NCBI GenBank assembly: GCA_950295325.1
Contig: OX485804.1
Coordinates: forward strand, 11,780,001 to 11,844,000
From: Polytrichum commune
Taxonomy: Eukaryota > Streptophyta > Polytrichopsida > Polytrichales > Polytrichaceae
DNA length: 64,000 nt
Reading direction: 5' to 3'
Position 1 is the stretch's first letter, and each line of letters opens with the position of its first letter. Of the stretch, positions 11,144 to 20,829 are shown piece after piece. Both the position numbers and the translations under genes were made by a program. Below the pieces are notes generated by a model. That model did not search any database. It was not told the DNA's origin and saw only the letters and a program-made list of their open reading frames with translations.

Positions 11144-11444
11144 TACTCGTCTCTCTCCTATCCTCTTCTATTAGGGCATCGCACTCACATAATAACTCGT
11201 TCCTTTGCTTGTATTGTTCTTTATATTGCCAGTGCTTGAGGGTTAGGGTTTCCCTCTTTTGGCAGCCGTCCCTTGTTTTCCCTTTTTGGCATCCTCCCCC
11301 TACTCCTTTTTTATATACATTAGTTCCTCGAATTATGTTCCTTCGGTGATGCACATGGTGACATCACAACGTTTGTCTTCACCATTCTTCTTCCTTATAA
11401 ATCTTTGCATCTTTGTGCATTTACGTTTCTGTTTTTTTGCCTTC
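11144..11444. promoter_or_regulatory. Short divergent intergenic region, candidate shared promoter
   Basis: About 300 bp separate the proposed start of the ParB-like gene (reverse, 11143) from the MULE-type gene start (forward, 11445). Only the forward side shows a clear TATA box. Whether it drives both genes is inference. Confidence 0.35.
11396..11402 (+). promoter_or_regulatory. TATA box (TATAAAT)
   Basis: TATAAAT in a pyrimidine-rich context, 43 bp upstream of the ATG at 11445. Position fits a plant-type core promoter with a very short 5' leader. Confidence 0.5.
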
Positions 11445-12607
11445 ATGGCTTCCAGCTCAATGGCCGAACTTCGTTCCAATGCCAACGATGTCCCTATTCT
11501 CTTCCCCATTGGTGCACATGGTATTGCTGTTGTCTCGGAGCTTCATCTTAGCATTAGGTTCTCTCTTCAAGTTAATACAATATGGGTAGATCGTGAGATC
11601 TTCAATGATACTGGATTGCTCGTTCATACATTCCATGAGCCCTCCAAGGTAACTGACAATGGCAATGTAGTGTGGGAGCTTGGCGCAGGAAAGTATAGGG
11701 TTTGGGGCTGGCCAGATTCTCGGATGGGAGTGTCAACAGAACTCCATGCTCCTCTTCGATCTTCCACTGCTGACTTTAGCACACCTCCGGTAGTAAGTGT
11801 CAAGACCGAGCCTGACATAGACAACGTTGTAGACTTGTCTGATTCTTCGACTGAAGATGTATCTATGAGGAATGCTGATGTTCATGATTCCCCTCCTTTG
11901 TTTCCCTCTGATTCCTTTGTAACGCCTTCACCTTCTCGCTATGTTCCTTTATCTCCTTCCGTACCGTCTACGTCCAAACCTCCTCCACCTATTGTTCAAT
12001 GTCTTCGTCGTCTAGGTTCTATACCCGGTAGTAAAAGCGTCCTCAAGAAAACAGATTACGATAAGATCAAAATCCAAGAGGTTAATCACCTCCCCCCTCG
12101 TTTCGATGGTACCCAGTTATTTGTCCTGCCTCCACCAGAAGTCTCTTCATCTCTTTCCAGGGCCAGGTCCATGGACGGCATGGACAAGCAATATGATGGC
12201 CATGTTTGGACGAAGACTCAAACCACCAACATTACAAACGACGTTGGCCTTGTATTTCGTTCCTCTACCTGTGTTGGCCATCTCCAATGCCAAAACACTT
12301 GTTGTGATTTCCTTCAACGCGCCCATCGTATCTCTCATGTCAACGACACGGAATTTGATGGTTTCACTACTCAGCCTTTCCCTCTCTCTGGCATTGTGCC
12401 ATCCGGATCTACTCTTGTGTGCAGGATCTGCAAACAGCCTCCCAAATGCATTGCACTTTGCGAGGCGAATATTTTCTACGTCCATGGGAAGAATTTCTCC
12501 CAAAGGGCCTGCATTCATATCGGAAACCATCAACATCCAATGAAGGTTGGGGACTGCAGAGACAGTCGGAAGCGCATCAATGCTCTTCTCGAGGAGCACG
12601 TTGAGCG
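11445..12607 (+). pseudogene. MULE-type transposase gene, N-terminal piece
   Basis: Open for 387 codons from ATG at 11445 until the LTR begins. It starts with a short globular segment (PILFPIGAHGIAVV, WVDREIFNDTG), then a Ser/Pro-rich acidic linker with a SUMO-interaction-like VVDLSD, then a Cys/His-rich region (CVGHLQCQNTCCDFLQR, CRICKQPP, IHIGNHQHPMKVGDCRDS) typical of zinc-binding N-terminal regions of Mutator-like and FLYWCH-related transposases. The catalytic DDE core that should follow is not found in the next piece at 25510. So the gene is broken by transposon insertion and probable loss of the core. It may be a MULE transposon or a domesticated relative. Confidence 0.6.
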
Positions 12608-13581
12608 TGTCGCGCACCTCTCCATGAGGAGTGGCCGAAACACCATGGGCACAAGGGGGACCCCGGAGTGACACCCGGGACTTGTGGCGCCGTTGGTGAG
12701 AGGCCCCAAGTGATCCTAGTGTGGGTGAGGGCCCCGGGCGTTGGGAACGCCTCCCACCCACGAAGACTAGGAGGCACAAGGGTAAGGCCATGAGCTATGC
12801 GTAGCTCATGGCGTGGTGATTCTAGAAAGCTCAAGAACACCTCAATCGGAGGTGTGAGCTAGGAGTTATGGCCATTTGAGTGGGGCGCTGTCCCGGGACA
12901 GCGCCCTGGTACAGCAGTGCCTGGGAGTGATTCCCGGGACTGCAAAGGTTCAAACAGGCATAACTTCCTCACCACTTGCCCGAATGGGGCAAGTGAGGAG
13001 TCCATCGGCATCTACGTGAAGCGTAGATGAAGATGGAGTGGTTGGTTGTTATGATCAGACATCATACAAGGAAGTTATGATGGTCTGAAGCTGCTGGGGG
13101 GGTTCTAGGCCCAGCAGCTAAAGGAAAATGTCCACTTGGCCCCAACTCTTGGTAGAGAGACAAGAGGTTGGTTGACGGTGGGGTAGGGGCCCCGCGTAGA
13201 GTCCTAGAGGCTTATATGGGTGAGGTGGTGTGGCCTCACCCACCCGAGGCCGAACGGCAAGGCCTCCATGGGCTTTGGCCTATTGTGAGGCCATAGTTGC
13301 CTAGTATGCTTCGGGTTGTTGTAGTGTTGCTCCGGCAACGCGATGATCAACATAGGATTGGACTTCCATGGATGGAAGTCCACATTGGGGAAATGGGTTA
13401 CCGATTAAGGGGTGAGTCCCGAAAGCAAAGTAGGAGGGTTGGTTCCCTCCTATGAACTATTGGTCCGGGGTAAGAGGAGCTATCCATTAGCATGGCGGAA
13501 TGCGAAGGGTTAGCGACTCGTAACCTTTGCTAGAATTGAAAATTGGCAAGATTATTAAGGGACCTAGCAAGGGTTGCGACA
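12608..13581 (+). repeat. LTR, left copy (subtype 1), hairpin-rich
   Basis: 974 bp, TGTCGC...GCGACA. TATA-like TTATATGG at 13212-13219. It has a striking set of inverted repeats: 12788-12811 (10-bp stem, TGCG loop), 12883-12906 (perfect 24-bp palindrome, half site GGGCGCTGTCCC), 12973-12995 (9-bp stem), 13009-13029 (8-bp stem), 13360-13381 (10-bp stem, 2-base loop), and a 7-bp stem near 12838-12857. All copies of this LTR in the window keep them. Confidence 0.9.
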
Positions 13582-13583
13582 CT

Positions 13584-13595
13584 TGGTATCAGAGC
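13584..13595 (+). other. Primer binding site, initiator tRNA-Met
   Basis: TGGTATCAGAGC two bases after the LTR end, the standard plant LTR-element site complementary to the 3' end of initiator tRNA-Met. The second element of the tandem has the same at 19659-19670. Confidence 0.9.
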
Positions 13596-14254
13596 AGGGT
13601 TCCAAGTTTTGAGCTCGCACTTTGAGGGAAACATGGGTATCAAAAATGCGGGTTATGATGGTGAGCCCGGGGTTTCCAAAAGGTTGTGAGGCTCAAATTG
13701 GAACAAGGATCATGTGCAAATGGAGTTTGACCATACCATTGATTTTAATGGTAATGGTGGGCATGAGGGTGGATTCGGTGAGGAAAATGGAGGTGTCCTT
13801 TGAAAGGGCTCCCGCAAACCTCAAATAGTATTTGGGACCTAGAATACCGAATGCACCCAAAACCTTGGAGGGTATTAATGTTGGATTGAAATTTCAATTC
13901 GAGATGCTTCGAAGGTTCGGATGTTGAAATGAACTTGGTGCTAATGAGGCACCCGGGGCCTCTTAAGGCCTATGTGCGCTATTCAAACGCACAAATGAAG
14001 GATACACCTAAAACGGACGAGCTTTCTAAGAAATGCATCGTTTTAGGTGGGGTTTTAAAAGCGGGTGGTGGATGCCTTGTTTAAGTCCCCAAGGCTTCTT
14101 GAGGACATGGTGGGGATCATCAAGTTTGCAAGATCATTGAATCCGATGGTCCCGAAGAAAAGTTTGGCGGCGCATCACCACAAGTGGCTTTAGCCAAAGT
14201 TGGTCCCAAAGAAATGAGTGCAAATTGTTTGGTCCATTTTACTTAGGCAAAACA

Positions 14255-14560
14255 TGTTGGTGCCGCAGACGGAATGTTGAAAGGTGGCTTTATGCTTCCA
14301 AAGCAAATCATACTTGTGCCGCGGACGGAATGTTGGGAGGTGGGTTTGTCCTACCAAGGCAATTCATGTTGGTGCCGCGGACGGAGTGTGGGAAGGTGGC
14401 TTTGTGCTATCAAGGGAAAACATGTTTGTTTTGTGGACAAATTATTGGAAATTGCTTTTGTGGCACTAAACCAATTCGTCCCCCGGACGAAATGTTAAAA
14501 GTTGGCTTTGCGGACCGAGCCAAAACATATTGTTGCGGTGGACGGAGAATTAGATGGTGG
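14255..14560 (+). repeat. About 56-bp tandem repeats in the gag-side region
   Basis: Four to five imperfect units, each with TGCCGCGGACGGAATGTT followed by a GTGGCTTTG block, at 14261, 14316, 14373 and onward. The same array is present in the other copies (20335-20600, 33300-33440 reversed, 37845-37980, 40310-40560) with different unit numbers. Confidence 0.8.
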
Positions 14561-14759
14561 CTTTGTGGCCAAGGCTAGTAGCCTTAAGCCAAGGCCAAGT
14601 CATGTATACCTTGAGGCTCAAATGAATGGGAGATATGTCTCATGAGTTGTCAAAGAGGCAACGGACTCTTTCATGAGCCGAAAGCTCACAAGGGGGTTGG
14701 GGCTCGCGGACGGGTAGAGCCGGCAAGCCCACCAAAGTACGGTTTGCAAAGGGCGAACC

Positions 14760-17700
14760 GCATAAAGCAAAGGAGGCGGCGATGCATGTAACCTTTTGAT
14801 GTGGGACATTAGATTTTTGTCAACATTTCACTCTATGTGAAATAAATGAGGTGCATGTCATTGGAAAGGTCACCTTCTTTGAAACTCACATGAGAGATGT
14901 GAGGTGCAAGCCGGTGTGCTTGCGGTGCATTATGATGTGTCATAATGGCAAAGAGATGAAGTTCAAATTGATAAGGACTCCTATGGTAGGAGGACCCAAG
15001 TTGAATTTGGTCTTAATGGACCAAATGAAAAATGGCCAACATAATAGTCGTGGTTCAATTGGAGCAACTCGATAGAACTTATGGGGAGGCTAGGATAGAT
15101 GGGCCTCCCCTAAACCACTTTGGTGGGATGTTGGGGAGATACAATGATGTATTCACCAATGTGTTGCCCAAAAGTTACCGCCAAGAAATGAAAATAACTT
15201 TGCTCAACAAGATATTGAGTTCTAGAGGTATGTGGTGACAAAGGAAGTTGGTGACAAACATGAAGAATATCAAGGCCATCCAAAAGGAGAATTGGTCCTT
15301 GACTCAAGAAAATGGCTTAGGTCATTTGTTGGCCTAGCCAACTACTACCACCACTTCATTCGAGGTTTTTCTAAGGTTGCTAGGACCTTAGTCAATTTGT
15401 TGAAAAAATGGCTATCCCAAGAGTGGGATGAGCCTTGTCACCAAGCCTTTGGGAAGCTCAAGAGCAAGTTCCCTTCACAAGATGTGGTTAAGTTTCCGGG
15501 TTTTCATAAGCATTTTGAGGTGCACATGGAGACGAAGGACTTTATCATTGGCGGATGTTGATCCAAGATGGATGACCATTGCTTATGAGAGCATTAAGCT
15601 TCATGGTTGTCGAACCTTGTCCGGCTTGTACAAGAAATGGTTATCCCAAGAGTGGGATGAGCCGTGCCACCAAGCCATTGGGGAGCTTACGATGAAGTTC
15701 TCTTCGCCGCCCGTGCTCAAGTTCGCGGAGTTTGACATACCTTTTGAGGTGCATACGAGGGCGAGGGACTTTATTTGGCGGATGTTGATGTAAAAAAAAT
15801 AAAAATGGCCATTGCATATGGGAGCATGAAGCTCGATGGTTGTCCGACTTGTGAAAGAAATGGCTATCCCAAGAGTGGGACTAGCCTTGTCACCAAGTCT
15901 TTGGGGAGCTTAAGAGCAAGTTCTCTTCGCCGCCCGTGCTCAAGTTCGCGGAGCTTGACAAACCTTTCGAGGTGCATACGGGGGTGAGTGCCTCTGCCAA
16001 TGGTGGATTATGTGTAAGATGGATGGCCATTGCATATGGGAGCATAAAGCTCGATGGTTGTCAAAGAAGACAACCAACTCATGACAAAGAACTTCTTTGC
16101 CGTAGTGCATTGCTTGAAGATGTGGCGACATTATATGGGGTCGCACAAAGCAAAGGTCTACATGGACAATGTGTCCTAAAAGTATTTTGACATACAAGCA
16201 TAAGTGAACGCCAAGTCATTGCGGAGGCATGATAGTTTGGCGCTTATGAAGGTGGATTTGGTCCACAAACCGGTCCATGGAAATGTGGTGCCGGATGCGC
16301 TAAGTAGACCGGATGAGTTCCAAGCAATGAGAACCATCCAAACCTTGTGGCTAATGTGTGCCGGCAAAGGAAACTTGTGATGCAAGATACGGGAGGGGTA
16401 AATTAACTACCCCAAAGCACAAAAGCTTTTAGGTGAGCTTCGCAAGAGCAAGGTGCTCAAAGAGGTTAAGTTGGTGGACGGATTGTTCAAGTGCAAACAA
16501 AGTCGGGTATATGTGCCACAAGGCAAGTTGAGGCTATCGGTTTTGAAGGAGGAATATGATAGTCCTATTGCCGGCCATAGAGGAGAAAGAAAAAGCCGCC
16601 ATAGAATGGTGTCAAAGAGGTACCATTGGCGGTGCATGAAGGAAGATATAGCCCACTTTGTGAAGGCTTGAATCAAAGTGCCAAGTGAACCGAGCCTCTA
16701 CCAAAAGCAAGGCGGCTTCTTGCAACCGTTGCCTATCCCGTTGGCGCCATGGCATGGTATGTGCATGGACTTGATCACAAGTTTGCCGGAGTCACATGGG
16801 TATGATGCCATCTTGTTGATGGTAGAGCGGTTTGCCAAGTTGGCACACATGGTGCCGATTGTGGGAACCGCCACCGCGTTGGAGACCGCATAGCCTTTTC
16901 TCAAAGGATGGTTGAGGCACCACGGGTTGCCAAGAGTGATTGTGAGGGATCAAGATCCAAAGTTCACAAGTGCATTTTCAATACATTTCTCTAAGGAGGT
17001 CGGAATGAAACTAAGGTTTAGCACGACCTTGCATTCCCAAATGAATGGGAAATCGGAGCGTGTGAATGGAGTCTTGAAGCAATACTTGAGGAACTTGGTG
17101 GGTGCGGACCAAGGAGATTGGGCGGACTATGTGGGTCGAGCGGAGTGTAATTGCAATGTAGCCACGCACTTGGCTACCAAGGGGTGGTCTTTGGTGGTGG
17201 CTTATGGAGTGGATGCGCTCCAACCTATTAACCTAGCTCTCGAGGGGGCACATTCAACACTAGAGTTCAACCAAGATGGTGAGGACTTGGCCAAGAAGCG
17301 TGAACAAGCCTTGGAGATGACCAAGTTGTTGGTGGAGGAAGCCCGAAGGTGCTACGGAGTGCAAGTCAATGCCGGAAGACGCGAAGTGGAGAATGAGGTG
17401 TGCCAAAAGGCGTTGTTGAATGTGAACAACTTCACTTAGCCGGAAGGCCTCACTCCAAAGTTCATGTCCAAAATTGGAGCTCCGTTTCCCATTGTGGAAC
17501 AAGTGGTCAAGGACATATATAAGTTGGAATTACCGCTGGAGATCAAAGTGCATCCGACATTTCATGTCTCATTACGAAAGTCATTTTAGGACGACACCTT
17601 ATGGCCCGATCACAAGCAAGTGATTAGGCCACGTCCCGACCTTGTGGACGTCATTTGGAACATGAGGTAAGAGGGCATCCTCAAGTGTAGGAAGCCCAAG

Positions 17701-17880
17701 TGAAAAGGAAAGAAAAAGCACAAAAGAATACTTGGTGAAATGGTGAGGATACCATGAGAAAGAAACCGCTTGGGTGGCGGCAAGAGACATGGTGAACACC
17801 AATGAATTGGTGAAGCACTTTGAAGAAACTAAGGCTAGACATTCCAATAAAATGAAGCGTAGGCATTGATGAGGACATCA
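14760..17880 (+). mobile_element. Pol-region fossil of first element
   Basis: Recognisable parts in order: a segment near the protease/reverse transcriptase boundary, the RNase H-side segment (FVGLANYYHHFI near 15320-15360), a zinc-binding H2C2-type and integrase core region (about 16530-17440, with RDQDPKFTSAF), and a chromodomain-like end (about 17700-17870). This order and the chromodomain place it in Ty3 chromoviruses. The region is broken in many places and no whole protein is encoded. Confidence 0.8.
15405..16070 (+). repeat. About 225-bp tandem repeat inside pol
   Basis: Units starting ATGGCTATCCCAAGAGTGGG at 15408, 15637 (variant) and 15860, each running through CAAGTTCGCGGAG to GGTTGT. 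The other copies have the same block: two units at 21483 and 21709, three at 31964-32428 (reversed), three at 41414-41876, three at 45853-46315. Unit number therefore varies between copies of the family. Confidence 0.8.
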
Positions 17881-18670
17881 ATCTCCTTTAGTGGGGGAGA
17901 GACTCTAGTAGCAAACATAGCTTCGAGGTTAATTGCTCCACAACATGCACTTGTTCTTTGGCTTGAGGGAATAAAGTCCAAACTTTAGTGGTGCAAAGAG
18001 AAAAGTATGAGATGAGGTCCTAGTCTTGTACTTGTGCTTGGTTAATGGAAGAGGGGGAATAGACATGCCAAACTAGGTTGGGTAAGCCGAGTAATTGGGG
18101 CCATGGCTTGGAGGGGCCTTGGATAAAACCAAGAAACTTCTTAGTTGTGGGCTTGTCCAGGCGGGGACAAGGTGATGGCGCGTGCTCATAAAAGTGCTAC
18201 CCGCGAGCTAACGAGAGTTGGCGCATGGGAGTCATGAACCCATGTCTCGAAAGAGCAAAGTGGGAACCGAGTCGGGCGGGACTTGGCATCACCCCCGTGC
18301 GATCGAGGCGTGGCTTAACAATGGAAAGCCATCTCGGAGTTGCAACCGAGACAACTTAGTGAAAGCGTTGAGGTCTCGCCTAGATGTGTCACGTTAGGCT
18401 AGTGGAGCCTAACGGGGGAGGCCCCAAAGGAGGGGCAACCCAAGTGAGTCCCAAAGTAGGTGGGTCTAGTGTAGGTTAGGTCCTTGGATGAGAGATCCAA
18501 GGTCGCTAACGGACCACCTAGGAACGACACCTTTGGGACTATGCCAAATTTGAAGATGCATTGTGGGGGTCGCGCCCTAAGGTAAACACAATGCCGCACC
18601 ATAGAGGATGGCAACTTGAGAATTGGTGTGCCGACTACGAGTATAGTCGATGAGGGCATCGACTCCGTTT
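17881..18670 (+). other. Conserved noncoding region between pol and 3' LTR
   Basis: About 790 bp without coding signs on the element's sense strand, yet it is almost identical in all five copies in the window, more so than pol. It probably carries RNA-level signals. It ends in the purine-rich tract. Confidence 0.6.
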
Positions 18671-18682
18671 GGTGGGGGTGAG
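18671..18682 (+). other. Polypurine tract
   Basis: GGTGGGGGTGAG directly before the LTR, the usual place for plus-strand priming. The same tract precedes the 3' LTR of all copies. Confidence 0.8.
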
Positions 18683-19656
18683 TGTCGCGCACCTCTCCAT
18701 GAGGAGTGGCCGAAACACCATGGGCACAAGGGGGACCCCGGAGTGACACCCGGGACTTGTGGCGCCGTTGGTGAGAGGGCCCAAGTGATCCTAGTGTGGG
18801 TGAGGGCCCCGGGCGTTGGGAACGCCTCCCACCCACGAAGACTAGGAGGCACAAGGGTAAGGCCATGAGCTATGCGTAGCTCATGGCGTGGTGATTCTAG
18901 AAAGCTCAAGAACACCTCAATCGGAGGTGTGAGCTAGGAGTTATGGCCATTTGAGTGGGGCGCTGTCCCGGGACAGCGCCCTGGTACAGCAGTGCCTGGG
19001 AGTGATTCCCGGGACTGCCAAGGTTCAAACAGGCATAACTTCCTCAAGACTTGCCCGAATGGGGCAAGCGAGGAGTCCATCGGCATCTACGTGAAGCGTA
19101 GATGAAGATGGAGTGGTTGGTTGTTATGATCAGACATCATACAAGGAAGTTATGATGGTCTGAAGCTGCTAGTGGGTTCTAGGCCCAGCAGCTAAAGGAA
19201 AATGTCCACTTGGCCCCAACTCTTGGTAGAGAGACAAGAGGTTGGTTGACGGTGGGGTAGGGGCCCCGCGTGAAGTCCTAGAGGCTTATATGGGTGAGGT
19301 GGTGTGGCCTCACCCACCCGAGGCCGAACGGCAAGGCCTCCATGGGCATTGGCCCATTGTGAGGCCATAGTTGCCTAGTATGGTTCGGGTTGTTGTAGTG
19401 TTGCTCCGGCAACGCCATGATCAACATAGGATTGGACTTCCATGGATGGAAGTCCACATTGGGGAAATGGGTTACCGATTAAGGGGTGAGTCCCGAAAGC
19501 AAAGTAGGAGGGTTGGTTCCCTCCTATGAACTATTGGTCCGGGGTTAGAGGAGCTAACCATTTGCATGGCGGTATGCGAAGGGTTAGCACTCGTAACCTT
19601 TGCTAGGAAATGAAAATAACCAAGATGGTCAAGGGGGACTAGCAAGGGTTGCGACA
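18683..19656 (+). repeat. LTR, shared middle copy (subtype 2)
   Basis: 974 bp. It serves as 3' LTR of the first and 5' LTR of the second internal region. It matches the right LTR (about four differences) and shares subtype markers with it, such as CTGCTAGTGGG and GGTCAAGGGGGACTAG, that the left LTR lacks. Confidence 0.9.
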
Positions 19657-20829
19657 CTTGGTATCAGAGCAGGGTTCCAAGTTTTGAGCTCGCACTTTGA
19701 GGGAAACATGGCTATCAAAAATGCGGGTTATGATGGTGAGCCCGGGGTTTCCAAAAGGTTGTGAGGCTCAAATTGGAACAAGGATCATGTGCAAGTGGAA
19801 TTTGACCATACCATTGGTTCTAATGACAATGGTGGGCATGAGGGTGGATTTGGTAAGGAAAATGGAGGAGTGCTTTGAAAAGGGCTCCCGCAAACCTCAA
19901 AAAAACATTTGGGGCCTAGAATACCGAATGCACCCAAAACCTTGGAGGGTATTAATGTTGGATTGAAATTCAATTCGAGATGCTTCGAAGGTTCGGATGT
20001 TGAAATGAACTTGGTGCTAATTAGGCACCCATGGCCTCTTAAGGCCTATGTGCGCTATTCAAACGCACAAATGAAGGATACACCTAAAACGGACGAGCTT
20101 TCTAAGAAATGCATCGTTTTAGGTGGGGTTTTAAAAGCGGGTGGTGGATGCCTTGTTTAAGTCCCCAAGGCTTCTTGAGGACATGGTGGGGACCATCAAG
20201 TTTGCAAGAGCATTGAAGCCGATGGTCCCAAAGAGAAGTTTGGCGGCGCATCACCACAAGTGGCTTTAGCCAAAGTAGGTCCCAAAGAAATGAGTGCAAA
20301 TTGTTTGGTCCATTTTACTTAGGCAAAACATGTTGGTGCCGCAGACGGAATGTTGAAAGGTGGCTTTATGCTTCCAAAGCAAATCATACTTGTGCCGCGG
20401 ATGGAATGTTGGGAGGTGGGTTTGTCCTACCAAGGCAATTCATGTTCGTGCCGCGGATGGAGTGTGGGAAGGTGGCTTTGTGCTACCAAGGCAAAACATG
20501 TTTGTTTTGCGGACAAACTATTAGAAATTGGTTTTGTGGCACCAAACCAATTTGTCCCGCGCACGAAATGTTTGAAGTTGGCTTTGCGGACCAAACCAAG
20601 TCAAGTTGCCGAGGACCAAATGTAAGACGATGGCATTGTGGCCAAGGCTAGTAGCCTTAAGCCGAGGCCAAGTCTTTTGTACCTTGAGGCTCAAATGAAT
20701 GGGAGATATGTCTCATGAGTTGACAAAGAGGCAATGGACTCTTTCATGAGCCCAAAGCTCACAAGGGAGTTGGGGCTTGCCAATTGATAGAGCGGGCAAG
20801 CCCACCAAGGTGCGGTTTGGAAAGGGCGA

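Noticed and set aside
18399-18866. Antisense open frame of about 155 codons across the internal/3' LTR junction, present in every LTR copy
   Set aside because: Its recurrence is explained by the copies being nearly identical DNA; codon content is low-complexity (Pro/Arg/Ser) and there is no domain or separate promoter.
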